From Chloroflexota bacterium (GTDB lineage: Bacteria > Chloroflexota > Anaerolineae > Aggregatilineales > Phototrophicaceae): DNA of 64,000 nt. The stretch covers positions 1 to 64,000 of the forward strand of contig JACAER010000060.1 of the NCBI GenBank assembly GCA_013388745.1. Reading direction: 5' to 3'. The notes beneath the pieces were generated by a model. That model was given only the letters and a program-made list of their open reading frames with translations, was not told where the DNA came from and did no database searches. Every line of letters begins with the position of its first letter. The first letter of the stretch is position 1. A program made the translations under genes and the position numbers. This document shows, piece after piece, positions 1 to 7,785 of this stretch.

Positions 1-57
1 CGCACCCTTTCGGCTATTCTTCCTCAACTTGCCCGCTGCAAAATCCAGAAACGAAAA

Positions 58-92
58 GCGAGACCCGCCACTTTTCAGCTTTTGGGTCTCGC
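58..92 (-). terminator. Rho-independent terminator, minus-strand direction
   Basis: A perfect 9-bp inverted repeat (GCGAGACCC at 58-66, GGGTCTCGC at 84-92) surrounds a 17-nt loop. Read on the minus strand, the stem is followed by TTTTCGTTTC, which fits an intrinsic terminator. It could end transcription coming leftward from the GlpC-like gene. Confidence 0.6.
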
Positions 93-122
93 CTATTCCT
101 TATCTTGATGCCTATGAAGAGA

Positions 123-160
123 GCAGGACATAGGCCTTTTGGATGTGTCCCGCTTTTTTT
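123..160 (+). terminator. Rho-independent terminator, plus strand
   Basis: GCAGGACA (123-130) pairs with TGTCCCGC (146-153) with one mismatch, and a run of seven T follows at 154-160. It probably ends a plus-strand transcript entering from left of the window, and it lies just before the short SnoaL-like fragment. Confidence 0.6.
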
Positions 161-182
161 GTTTCCAAACGCAGGAGGCGTG

Positions 183-398
183 ATGATGTCCGCCGAAGGC
201 GACGACATTATTGTCCGGCTGACGATTCGCGGCACACATCGCGGCGTGTATCGCGGCCTGCCGCCGACCGGAAACAGCGTTCGCATCACAAGGATTGAGC
301 GCTTACGGCTCGTGAACGGCAGAATCGCGCGCGTGCTTTGGCATCACTTTGAGAAATACGCGCTGCTGCACCAGATGGGCGCGCTGCCGACCTATTGA
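183..398 (+). CDS. Truncated SnoaL-like / ester cyclase protein (C-terminal part only)
   Basis: About 71 residues. The sequence from VRLTIRGTHRGVYRG through LPPTGNSV and IERLRLVNGRI to LHQMGALP matches the C-terminal half of SnoaL-like polyketide/ester cyclases, which are small NTF2-fold proteins of roughly 130-150 residues. The N-terminal half, about 60 residues, is missing. AGGAGG at 173-178 sits just before two ATG codons (183 and 186), so the fragment could still be translated. A plus-strand terminator directly upstream (123-160) means no N-terminal part is joined in frame. It may be a remnant whose head was lost by deletion, or a minimal stand-alone NTF2-like protein. The family call rests on the motif pattern and the function is unknown. 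An earlier in-frame ATG at 105 lies inside the terminator region and is unlikely to be used. Confidence 0.55.
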   Translation: MMSAEGDDIIVRLTIRGTHRGVYRGLPPTGNSVRITRIERLRLVNGRIARVLWHHFEKYALLHQMGALPTY

Positions 399-407
399 CT
401 TTGCGCC

Positions 408-503
408 CTATAACGGCATCAACCCGTAGGCCGCCGCGAGAATCTGGATTGGGTGAACGCTGGGCGCGCCGGTGGCGTGGGTGATTTGCCAGCGGCAGGT
501 TTA
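408..503 (-). other. Conserved C-terminal tail of the GlpC-like protein beyond an in-frame TAA
   Basis: Directly after the TAA at 501-503 the same reading frame continues for 30 codons to a TAG at 408-410. It encodes TCRWQI, then THATGAP, HPIQILAAAYG and LMPL. In GlpC-type proteins the C-terminus normally reads CD(C/S)ETC(R/K)WQI, followed by a histidine-proline segment and a short helix. The TAA therefore stands exactly where a glutamate codon (GAA) is expected. The tail shows no further frameshift, which points to a very recent mutation, a sequencing or assembly error, or readthrough. Confidence 0.75.
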
Positions 504-1688
504 GCTGTCACAGATCACCGGCTGCTGCGTGCCGAACTGCCGCACCTGCTCGAACAGCGGGCGGCCTACGTCCATCGCGATGTCGTATTTTTCGACCTTA
601 AAGCCATAGGTGCCGGCAATGCCGCAGCAGGCCGCGTCGGAAAGCCGTACTTTCAGCCCTGGAATCAGGTCGAAGAGATCGAGCGCGGGCTGGCCCATGT
701 TGTGCGCTTTTTGCTGGCAGGGCGCGTGATACAGCAGAGTGTTGGCAAAGTCCAGCGCCTTAAAATCGGTGCGCAGTTGGCCGCGTTCGTGCAGCAGCAG
801 CAAAAACTCGCTCAGATCATAGGTGTCGGCGGCTACCGGATCGCGATCCGGGTGTTCAAGCTGCAAGATTTCGCGGTAATCGGATTTCAGACTCAGCGTG
901 CAGGAGGTGCTCGCGCCGACAATGGGGATGCCGGCGCGGGCATACGGCGCCAGCCAATTCAAATTGCGCGTGGCATAGCCCAGCGCCGCGTCGAATTCGC
1001 CGTTAGACTGCATCGGCAGCCCGCAGCAGTTTTGTTGCGGCAGCTCGATCTCGAAGCCGTTGTGCGCCAGCACCAGCGCCGCCGCCTGCGAGACCCGCGT
1101 CTCATAGTAATTGCCGGCGCAGGCATGGAAATAAGCGATCTTGCCGCGCACGGGCGGCGTCGGCTTCGGCTTGTGGCGCGCGAACCACTCACGGAAGGAC
1201 TGAAAGCGGAACGTCGGCAGCGGCGCATCGCGGTGGATGCCGATGATTTTTTCGGCGATAATGCGCGCCGGCTTGATCTTCGCGCCCAGATTAACGAATG
1301 GTGCCAGCCGATGCCCGAACTTGCCCATCAGTTCTGATCGCCCCAGCAGGCGGTTGCGCAGCGGGATTTTGCCGTCGTACAGCCGCGCGCGGGCGCGGGC
1401 GTTGATCTCCATGATTTTGACGCCGTGCGGGCACACCATCGTGCAGATGCCGCAGCCGGAGCAGTAATCGACGCTTTTGTCGGGCGATGTGTCGCCGTGA
1501 TCGGCGGGGTGACGGAAGCGCTGCGCCTGCGGCCCGACGGTTTTCGGGCCGGGGAACAATTCGGTGACGGGCGCGACCGGGCAGGCCGACGTGCAAATGT
1601 TGCACTTCAGGCACAGATCGGCGGTGAATTCCACACGCTCATAATTGGCGCTGGCGGGGATGTTTTGCGGATTAATGAGGTTTGCCAT
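501..1688 (-). CDS. glpC: GlpC-like (4Fe-4S)/CCG-domain iron-sulfur oxidoreductase subunit, prematurely terminated
   Basis: 395 residues. Two ferredoxin-type 4Fe-4S motifs lie near the N-terminus (C26-x2-C29-x2-C32-x3-C36 and C76-x2-C79-x2-C82-x3-C86). Two CCG-type cysteine clusters follow (CCG at 221 and 354, with SCT near 262 and PC at 323-324). This is the GlpC/HdrD/LldE layout: a membrane-associated electron-transfer subunit that passes electrons from a flavin dehydrogenase to quinone. No glpA or glpB partner is in the window, so the substrate is open. The start at 1688 is preferred because a minus-strand promoter (1723-1752) lies inside the longer possible reading frame that begins at 1805. 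The frame stops at a TAA in place of a conserved Glu codon, and the rest of the conserved C-terminus follows in frame (408-500). Confidence 0.8.
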   Translation of the reverse strand: MANLINPQNIPASANYERVEFTADLCLKCNICTSACPVAPVTELFPGPKTVGPQAQRFRHPADHGDTSPDKSVDYCSGCGICTMVCPHGVKIMEINARARARLYDGKIPLRNRLLGRSELMGKFGHRLAPFVNLGAKIKPARIIAEKIIGIHRDAPLPTFRFQSFREWFARHKPKPTPPVRGKIAYFHACAGNYYETRVSQAAALVLAHNGFEIELPQQNCCGLPMQSNGEFDAALGYATRNLNWLAPYARAGIPIVGASTSCTLSLKSDYREILQLEHPDRDPVAADTYDLSEFLLLLHERGQLRTDFKALDFANTLLYHAPCQQKAHNMGQPALDLFDLIPGLKVRLSDAACCGIAGTYGFKVEKYDIAMDVGRPLFEQVRQFGTQQPVICDS

Positions 1689-1722
1689 AAAAATCACAAC
1701 ATTGTGCAGACAAGAGACCTCT

Positions 1723-1752
1723 AGTGTACCCAATTGCGGGGGTTTGTCCCAA
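1723..1752 (-). promoter_or_regulatory. Sigma-70-type promoter of the GlpC-like gene
   Basis: On the minus strand TTGGGA (1752-1747) is followed after 18 nt by TACACT (1728-1723). Transcription would start near 1716, about 28 nt before the ATG at 1688. Confidence 0.45.
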
Positions 1753-1781
1753 CAGGAAGACTCGATCTGGCGAAAGCGCGT

Positions 1782-1787
1782 TATAAT
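1782..1787 (+). promoter_or_regulatory. Minus-10 box of the winged-helix gene
   Basis: A perfect TATAAT lies 35 nt before the ATG at 1822. No convincing minus-35 hexamer was found at normal spacing. AAGGA follows at about 1811, giving a usual ribosome site. Confidence 0.4.
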
Positions 1788-1821
1788 GTAACCATAGTCG
1801 GACACAGACGAAGGAACGGTT

Positions 1822-2142
1822 ATGTTCGATCAACCGTCGCGTTCGGGCGAAGATGCAGGCATTTCGGCAATCGATATTGCTGCGCTGCCGGAAACACAGG
1901 CGCAGATCATGCTGTTTTTGCTGCGCGAACAAAACACGCCCGACGGCGTGACGCTCGACACACTCAAAGCGCGCTTCGAGACGCTGACGAATTTGGCTGA
2001 AATCGTGGCGGAACTCGTGAAACAGGGCTGGTTGGTCGAAGTCGGTGAAGCGCCGGCTGTGCGCTATCGCATCGGCCTGAGCCGCCGCGCTCGTCAGCGT
2101 TCGGCCACCCTGACGAATTTGCTCGCCAGGCTGGGTGATTAA
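1822..2142 (+). CDS. Small winged-helix-like protein, function unknown
   Basis: 106 residues, soluble and without cysteines. The middle part (about 25-90) looks like a winged helix: a helix (ETQAQIMLFLLRE), a turn with DGVTLDTLKARF, a helix (NLAEIVAELVKQGWLVEV) and a short beta wing (APAVRYRIG). An Arg-rich C-terminal helix follows. Such stand-alone winged helices usually bind DNA or act as small adaptor proteins. It has its own minus-10 box and a good ribosome site. Its TAA overlaps the TAA of the convergent GH32-like gene within a shared TTAA (2139-2142). The fold is inferred from the pattern and no specific family was recognised. Confidence 0.6.
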   Translation: MFDQPSRSGEDAGISAIDIAALPETQAQIMLFLLREQNTPDGVTLDTLKARFETLTNLAEIVAELVKQGWLVEVGEAPAVRYRIGLSRRARQRSATLTNLLARLGD

Positions 2143-3578
2143 TCGGCAATCACCAGCGCGTCAATTTTTACATTCGCGATTGCACTGCCCTCGCTGAACA
2201 GCGCGCATTGGCCGTGCGGCGCCCTGCCCCACGTAAAGGCCAACAGCAGCACATCATCCACGTAAATATCGAGGAACTGCGCGCGCGCCACCACGCGCAG
2301 GTGATATGCTGCGCCAGGTTTGATCGATATGCTGCGCGACTGAAGCGCCGGCGCGCGGCGCAGCGTTTGCTCACCTTCTACCAGTCCAACATCCAACCTT
2401 TGCCGCGCGGCGTTAAGCGTGATCAGCAAGCCCTGGCGCGGCAAGCAGCCGTAACCCAGCAGCAGCCCACCTACGGCGTTTTCGCGCTGCGGGGTGATTG
2501 TGAGCTGCGCGATCACATCCTGCTGCGCGCCTAAAAACGTCGTTTCGGTGACTGTTTCCGCGCGGTGAAACAGCGGGCGCTGGCATGCGCTGAGCGTATC
2601 GTAGTAACGCGCTTGCAGGTGTCCGTCCGATGTCGTCCCAAGCTGCTTGACGCTGCCGAACGAGCCGCGCACCAGATGGCGATAGCCGCCGCGCCGCTGC
2701 CAGCTCAGATTATCTTCGCCCAGCACCATATGATGATAAAACAGGCGCGTTCCGTTATATTCCATGCTGCGCCCGACATAAGCGTCCAGGCGTCCGGCGC
2801 GGCTGCCGACGAGGATATTATCCGCAGGCGCGTGCCAGCCGCTCAGCGGGTTGTCCGAAACCAGATAAAATGTGCCATTGCTGATGTGCGGGTCGGCGGT
2901 TTCGTAGTAGGCGCCGAAGCTGTGTCCCGTAGAAAACAGCATATACCAGCGGCCATCGAGAAAAAACACGTCCGGCACTTCTAGGCACACATAGTTGTCA
3001 GACACAAACGCGGGCGGCAGAACTTCCCAATGCAGCAGATCGCGCGAACGCGAGACAGCGATCGCGCCGCCGCCGCTGTGGCTGCCCCCCGGCACGCGCG
3101 CGCAGAAATACGCCAGATAATCGCCGCTGGCCGAGTCGCGGATAATGCAGGGGTCGCGCCAGGCGGTTTCGTCGTTGGGTGCGGCGCGCGGGTTGGTTTC
3201 GTAGGGTGCGGCGGGCACAATTAGCGGGTTGTTGGCGTGTTTGTGCCATTTGATCAGATCATCAGAAATCGCCGTGCCGATGCGCTGTACACCGTCGTCG
3301 TCCATCGCGCCGTAAAATAGATAATAGCGGCTATCGGTGTGCTGGAGCGTCATGCCGGTCATCAGCGAGCCATCGTCCCATGCGCCGCGTTTGCCCACCG
3401 CCAGCGCGTCTTTGACTTCGCGCCAATGCACCAGGTCGTCGGAAACCGCGTGTCCGACCACCGTACAGGCGATGTCGCGCTGGTCACGCTGCAAGTAAAA
3501 CAGGTGAAACTGGTCTTGCGCCGGGAACAGCCAGGTATCCCACAGCGCGCGACGCGGGTTGCTCGGTTGAAAAAACAT
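2139..3578 (-). CDS. GH32-like glycosidase (five-bladed propeller plus beta-sandwich)
   Basis: 479 residues. The N-terminal domain (1-320) has the GH32 order of acidic motifs: WD at 13-14 (position of the nucleophile motif), RDP at 141-143 (transition-state stabiliser) and EVPD at 200-203 (acid/base Glu200). HLFY and LFYG blade strands and DLVHW/DLLHW repeats are present. Residues about 340-479 form the beta-sandwich typical of GH32. There is no signal peptide, so a cytoplasmic beta-fructosidase or related beta-glycosidase acting on an imported sugar is likely. It lies 12 nt downstream of lacI on the same strand and is probably controlled by it. No sugar transporter is adjacent. GH43 and GH130 propellers resemble this layout, so the substrate is not settled. 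Confidence 0.75.
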   Translation of the reverse strand: MFFQPSNPRRALWDTWLFPAQDQFHLFYLQRDQRDIACTVVGHAVSDDLVHWREVKDALAVGKRGAWDDGSLMTGMTLQHTDSRYYLFYGAMDDDGVQRIGTAISDDLIKWHKHANNPLIVPAAPYETNPRAAPNDETAWRDPCIIRDSASGDYLAYFCARVPGGSHSGGGAIAVSRSRDLLHWEVLPPAFVSDNYVCLEVPDVFFLDGRWYMLFSTGHSFGAYYETADPHISNGTFYLVSDNPLSGWHAPADNILVGSRAGRLDAYVGRSMEYNGTRLFYHHMVLGEDNLSWQRRGGYRHLVRGSFGSVKQLGTTSDGHLQARYYDTLSACQRPLFHRAETVTETTFLGAQQDVIAQLTITPQRENAVGGLLLGYGCLPRQGLLITLNAARQRLDVGLVEGEQTLRRAPALQSRSISIKPGAAYHLRVVARAQFLDIYVDDVLLLAFTWGRAPHGQCALFSEGSAIANVKIDALVIAD

Positions 3579-3590
3579 GCTCTGATTGTC

Positions 3591-4613
3591 CTAAGGTCTA
3601 TAGGGCGCTGTCGTCTGGCGCGGCATTAATTCGGGCGTGGGCATTTGCAGCATGTCCGGCTCGAACGTCTTTTGCAGCATATGCAGCAGCGCCAGCGCCG
3701 CCACGCGCCCGCTGTCCTGCAAATGTTGGTTCACCGTCGATAAGCCGGCGTAGTGGCTGATTTCGATGTCGTCGAAGCCGATCACAGAAATATCATCGGG
3801 CACGCGGCGTCCGGTTTCGTGGATCGCCGTGATGCAGCCCAGTGCCTGGATATCGCTCATGGCAAAGATCGCCGTGGGCGGTTCTGGCAGCGCCAGCAGT
3901 TCGCTTGTCAGCCGCTGCGCGACATCGCGCCCATGCGCCCCCAGCCGGCAGTAATCCGGGTTGGGGGCGATGCCGTAGGCTTCGAGCGCCTGGCGATAGC
4001 CTTCGCAGCGATCCTGGCTGGTAGGAAAATGGTATTCGTCGTCCAGCACGTCGCCGACATAGGCGATACGCCTGTGTCCCAATTGCAGCAGATACTCTAC
4101 CGCGCGCTGGGCAGCAGCTACGTTGTCGATTCCCACACACGGCCAGTCGGCGGGGCAGCGGTCACTGACGCCGACGTACACAATTCCCGCATCGTCCAGG
4201 GCTTCGCGCTGTTCGATGCTGAGATTCAAGGTCATAATGAGCAGACCAGCGATCGAGCCGTGCGTGATGATTTCTGCCAACTGCTCATCGTAGTGCTGCG
4301 GGTGGCTGACATCGAACAGCACCAGATCGTAATCGCTGTTCATCGTTCGCAGCGCCTGCTGTACGCCGCGCAAACGCTCGACAAACGAGTAGTAGCTGAC
4401 ATACGGCAGAATAATGCCGATGTTCTGAATCTGTGTCCCGCGCGAAAGCTGGCGCGCGACGCGATTCGGCTGGAATCCCAATTCCTGGATGGCCGCCAGC
4501 ACACGTTCGCGTGTTTTGGGGCTGACCTGTTGGCTGTTGTTCAGCACGCGCGACACCGTACCGATGCCAACGCCTGCTAGTATGGCTACATCTTTGATCG
4601 TGGGTACACGCAT
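3591..4613 (-). CDS. LacI-family transcriptional repressor
   Basis: 340 residues. The N-terminal helix-turn-helix reads [21 protein letters not shown], then a hinge helix ([11 protein letters not shown]). The periplasmic-binding-protein-like effector domain extends to the end (IGIILP..., [39 protein letters not shown]). It should bind a carbohydrate effector and control itself and the GH32-like gene 12 nt downstream. A 16-bp operator (TTGGAAGCGTTTCCAA) lies 16 nt upstream of the start codon, just after the promoter. The start ATG has no clear Shine-Dalgarno sequence. Confidence 0.92.
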   Translation of the reverse strand: MRVPTIKDVAILAGVGIGTVSRVLNNSQQVSPKTRERVLAAIQELGFQPNRVARQLSRGTQIQNIGIILPYVSYYSFVERLRGVQQALRTMNSDYDLVLFDVSHPQHYDEQLAEIITHGSIAGLLIMTLNLSIEQREALDDAGIVYVGVSDRCPADWPCVGIDNVAAAQRAVEYLLQLGHRRIAYVGDVLDDEYHFPTSQDRCEGYRQALEAYGIAPNPDYCRLGAHGRDVAQRLTSELLALPEPPTAIFAMSDIQALGCITAIHETGRRVPDDISVIGFDDIEISHYAGLSTVNQHLQDSGRVAALALLHMLQKTFEPDMLQMPTPELMPRQTTAPYRP

Positions 4614-4629
4614 AAAGTTAAACGCTGGA

Positions 4630-4645
4630 TTGGAAGCGTTTCCAA
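4630..4645. promoter_or_regulatory. LacI-family operator (autoregulatory)
   Basis: TTGGAAGCGTTTCCAA: 6-bp arms TTGGAA/TTCCAA around a central GCGT. It matches the LacI/CcpA-type half-site pattern with a central CG. It lies at roughly +8 to +23 of the lacI transcript, so a bound repressor would block the lacI-GH32 operon. Confidence 0.75.
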
Positions 4646-4659
4646 CTACATTAAAGTTG

Positions 4660-4689
4660 ATTGTAGATGATGTGCTTTGGCTTTGTCAA
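4660..4689 (-). promoter_or_regulatory. Strong sigma-70 promoter of the lacI-GH32 operon
   Basis: On the minus strand a perfect TTGACA (4689-4684), an 18-nt spacer and TACAAT (4665-4660). The predicted start is near 4653, immediately before the operator. Confidence 0.75.
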
Positions 4690-4737
4690 CCAAAAATGGT
4701 ATGGGCGCGGCCCGTGCCTGCCCATACCCTTCCCGCA

Positions 4738-6909
4738 TCAAATATAACGTTGGCGAATCGAGGCACTGGCGTAATCCAGAATCGAGACAACGATGGCGAT
4801 GGCCAGCACAGCGACGCCAGCTTCGCGGTAGCGCAGCAGATTGATCTGCTGCTGCAACAAAAAGCCGACACCGCCGCCACCCACAAAGCCAATGATGGTG
4901 GACATGCGCACGTTGATGTCCCAGCGGTACATGGTAAAGGCAATGTAGGGCGGGATGATCTGCGGCACCACCGCGTACATGATCGTTTGCAACTGATTCG
5001 CTCCCGTGCTTTGCAGCGCTTCAATCGGGCCCGAATCGATACTTTCGATCTGCTCTGAATACAACTTGCCGAGCGAGGCGATGGAGTGTAGAGTCAGCGC
5101 CAGCACGCCGGCGAATGGCCCGATGCCCACCCAGATCACGAAGACCAGACCCATAATCAGCGGTTCAATCGAGCGCAGGCCGTTGAGAATTGTGCGTGTC
5201 GTGGTGTAAAGCATATCGCCAAACGGGAACGCGGCGCGTGTACCTGCCAGCGCGCCCGCCACGCCGCCCAACACCGCGCCGATCAGCATTGCTTCAGCGA
5301 CATAAAAATAGATCGGCATACCGAAGAGATTCAAGAGTTCCGTCTGGGTTGGCAGCACGCCTTCCACCACGGCGCGCTCTACGTTCAGCAACACAAAAGT
5401 TGCGAGGAAAACCAGCGCAATTCCGACCCATGAACTCAATCTTTGGCTGGTGCTTTCGCCGGGTATTTTGCGCTGTTTGCTGCCTGTCAGCCGCTGATAG
5501 GCCAGCGAGAACACACCACCACCCAACCCCGCTGCGACCAGCGGCGTTAGCAGCCCTAACCACGCCGCCTGCATCCCGATGCTCGCAGTGATGCCTAACA
5601 GAATCGCGCCGCAGATAGCGCCCAACGTACCGCCCAGCATGTGGCTCGTCACACGGTCAACATGTTTGAGCGCATCCAGAGTCAGCGTTGTGCCGATAGA
5701 TGACAGCGTCACCGCGCCGATGACCCCCGCAATCGGCAGCATGAGAAGCTGCAAAAGCTGACCGAGCGTGCCGATCATGTTGCCAAACGATGTGAGCACG
5801 TCGCCCAGCGCATAGACTAACCATTGCCCGAAATTCGCCGCGACCGCCGGGCCTTCTGCGGTTTGCGGGCGCAGAGTGCTGCCAAGATTATGGAAGAACA
5901 TATCGCCTGACAATCCCAAGCCGCCGAGCAATCCGACGACGGCGGTTACGATGATCGCCACAAGCACTGCCAGCAGCACGGAGCGCAGACGCGCTTCCCA
6001 TCCTGTAGTTTCGACGACGCGCGGTTTGCGCACAGCAGCAACCATCGCAAAACCCAGCGCCAAGGCTGTGCTGCCCGCGCCAAACAACGTGCCCTGCCCC
6101 AGATTCAACGCGAAAGTGCCAATCGGCGACAGCAAAGCGCTGCCCAGCAGCCAGCCCACGGGCAGCAGCGCAAAACTCACCAGCAGATTGCCCAGAGTCA
6201 TGCGGATCGGCTTCATCAGGTTATGCGCGGCAAAGAAGCTGAGAATCGCCGAGGGCAAAATCGACAGTGTTGTCGCGATCAGCGCCAGGAAGATCGTTTC
6301 GACCATTTTTTCCAGCACGACGCCAGTGGTATTGCTGAAATGCGGCAGCCCCGCCGGCACGGCCACGCGAGCCTGAATAATATGGGTTTGGCCGCTGCTG
6401 CCGCGAATCTGCGGCACTTCGATCTGGACTTCAAAGCGGCCCAGCGCATCGGTGAAAAAATTGTCTTCGCCGCGCCCGATTGGCTGGCGCACGCGCGCCT
6501 CGCCGCCGTCGGGAATCCACTCGATGCGCGCGAACGTTTCGGGATGAAAGTTGAAGCCCTGCACGGTCACCACATCATTGGCGACACCACAAGTCGCGGA
6601 GATCAGAATATACGGCGCCGCATCTGCTGGCGCGCTGACCGCAGCAGGCGCGCCTTCCGCCGGGCAGGTCATTACAAACGGCAGCGTCGCTGCCTGAAAA
6701 GTGTAATCTTGTTGAAAAATATTGGGCGACAGCAGATCGCGCAGCGCTTCGCCGAGATTCTGCTGCCGCTGCGCTTCCTGCGGCTTGTCCAGATTGATGT
6801 CGGTCACTGTCCAGCCGTAGGAATAAATCGCCAGCACGATGGTGATGACGACAATAATGAGCAGCGTGCGCAGCGCGTTATTGGTTTTTGGAGGCGTGGA
6901 ATCGTTCAT
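4738..6909 (-). CDS. phnE: Oversized PhnE-like phosphonate/phosphite ABC permease
   Basis: 723 residues, against about 260-290 for usual PhnE. Order: one N-terminal membrane helix (about 12-32); an extracytoplasmic segment of about 170 residues that includes an IPT/TIG-like beta domain (VTVQGFNFHPETFARIEW); a permease-like helix pair (ETIFLALIATTLSILPSAI to AAHNLMKPI); a stretch of about 300 residues with several additional membrane helices; then the canonical PhnE core (RSIEPLIMGLVFVIWVGIGP, HSIASLGKLYSEQIE, STGANQLQTIMYAVVPQIIP, GFVGGGGVGFLL). The EAA-type loop that docks on PhnC is in the last part. GGGGGA gives a good ribosome site. It is the last gene of phnD-phnC-phnE, 15 nt after phnC. 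The C-terminal assignment is firm, and the function of the added parts is unknown. Confidence 0.85.
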   Translation of the reverse strand: MNDSTPPKTNNALRTLLIIVVITIVLAIYSYGWTVTDINLDKPQEAQRQQNLGEALRDLLSPNIFQQDYTFQAATLPFVMTCPAEGAPAAVSAPADAAPYILISATCGVANDVVTVQGFNFHPETFARIEWIPDGGEARVRQPIGRGEDNFFTDALGRFEVQIEVPQIRGSSGQTHIIQARVAVPAGLPHFSNTTGVVLEKMVETIFLALIATTLSILPSAILSFFAAHNLMKPIRMTLGNLLVSFALLPVGWLLGSALLSPIGTFALNLGQGTLFGAGSTALALGFAMVAAVRKPRVVETTGWEARLRSVLLAVLVAIIVTAVVGLLGGLGLSGDMFFHNLGSTLRPQTAEGPAVAANFGQWLVYALGDVLTSFGNMIGTLGQLLQLLMLPIAGVIGAVTLSSIGTTLTLDALKHVDRVTSHMLGGTLGAICGAILLGITASIGMQAAWLGLLTPLVAAGLGGGVFSLAYQRLTGSKQRKIPGESTSQRLSSWVGIALVFLATFVLLNVERAVVEGVLPTQTELLNLFGMPIYFYVAEAMLIGAVLGGVAGALAGTRAAFPFGDMLYTTTRTILNGLRSIEPLIMGLVFVIWVGIGPFAGVLALTLHSIASLGKLYSEQIESIDSGPIEALQSTGANQLQTIMYAVVPQIIPPYIAFTMYRWDINVRMSTIIGFVGGGGVGFLLQQQINLLRYREAGVAVLAIAIVVSILDYASASIRQRYI

Positions 6910-6924
6910 CTTTAGTCCCCCTGA

Positions 6925-7683
6925 TTAATGGATTTCGACCTGTACGGCTTCTTCGCCATAGATCATTTTGAAGCGCTCGTCGTCGATCGCCTGCGCTGGC
7001 CCATCAAACTCTAGCTTGCCGTCTTTCAGCGCGATCACCCGGTGCGAATAGGCGCGCGCCAGGCTGAGGAAATGCAAGCTGCACAAAATCGTCAGCCCGT
7101 CTTCTTCGTTCAGCAGTTGCAGGTACTTCATGACCGAATGCGAGGTGGCCGGGTCAAGGCTGGCTACAGGTTCATCGGCCAGCATCAGTTCCGGTTCTTG
7201 CATCAGCGTCCGCGCGATGCCGACGCGCTGCTGCTGGCCGCCGCTCAGGGCGCTGGCGCGATTGTAGGCTTTTTCACGGATGCCCACTCGATCCAGCGCC
7301 GCCAGCGCGCGTTCTTTCTCTTTACCGGGAAAGTAGTTGAACAGGCTGAACACGGGATTCACATAACCGAGCCGTCCCGAAAGCACATTCGTGATGACAC
7401 TGGAGCGTTTGACGAGGTTAAACTGCTGGAAAATCATGCCGATGCGGCGGCGAATCTGGCGCAGTTCGTCGTCGGTGGCAGCGGTGATGTCGATGTCGTT
7501 CCAGATGATGCGCCCCTCAGTGGGGTCGATAAGGCGGTTAATGCAGCGCAGCAGCGTCGATTTGCCGGAGCCGCTCAACCCGATGATGGCGACGAACTGT
7601 CCGTCGGGAATTTCCAGGCTGATGTTGTCCAGCGCTTTGAACCCGTTGTCATAAATTTTCGTCAGGTTTTCGATAATCAGCAT
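6925..7683 (-). CDS. phnC: PhnC-like phosphonate/phosphite ABC transporter ATPase
   Basis: 252 residues, normal for the family. Walker A GLSGSGKST (about 36-44), Q-loop FQQFNLV, ABC signature LSGGQQQR, Walker B LMLADEP with catalytic Glu, D-loop SLDPATS and switch His in CSLHFLSLA are all present. PhnC-specific features are the long NYFPGKEKERALAALDRVGI helical insertion and CINRLIDPTEG. It powers import together with the PhnE-like permease 15 nt downstream and the PhnD binding protein upstream. Confidence 0.93.
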   Translation of the reverse strand: MLIIENLTKIYDNGFKALDNISLEIPDGQFVAIIGLSGSGKSTLLRCINRLIDPTEGRIIWNDIDITAATDDELRQIRRRIGMIFQQFNLVKRSSVITNVLSGRLGYVNPVFSLFNYFPGKEKERALAALDRVGIREKAYNRASALSGGQQQRVGIARTLMQEPELMLADEPVASLDPATSHSVMKYLQLLNEEDGLTILCSLHFLSLARAYSHRVIALKDGKLEFDGPAQAIDDERFKMIYGEEAVQVEIH

Positions 7684-7707
7684 AAAAGCGCTTTCTCTTT
7701 AAACGAG

Positions 7708-7739
7708 TACGGGCAGGGGGTGATGTTCCCCTGCCCGTA
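7708..7739. terminator. Perfect 12-bp stem-loop between phnD and phnC
   Basis: TACGGGCAGGGG (7708-7719) pairs perfectly with CCCCTGCCCGTA (7728-7739) around an 8-nt loop. No U-tract follows on the minus strand, so it is more likely an mRNA-stabilising or partial-termination element that keeps phnD expression above phnC-phnE. A T6 run lies 9 nt beyond on the plus strand. The sequence resembles the hairpin at 20021-20049. Confidence 0.5.
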
Positions 7740-7785
7740 GTATAGCTTTTTTGGGGTATTCGCCCAAACGGCGCGATCGGCAGTT

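Noticed and set aside
453-1337. Long plus-strand open frame of 294 codons
   Set aside because: It lies antisense to the GlpC-like gene, which has clear iron-sulfur motifs and its own promoter. The plus-strand translation has no family motifs.
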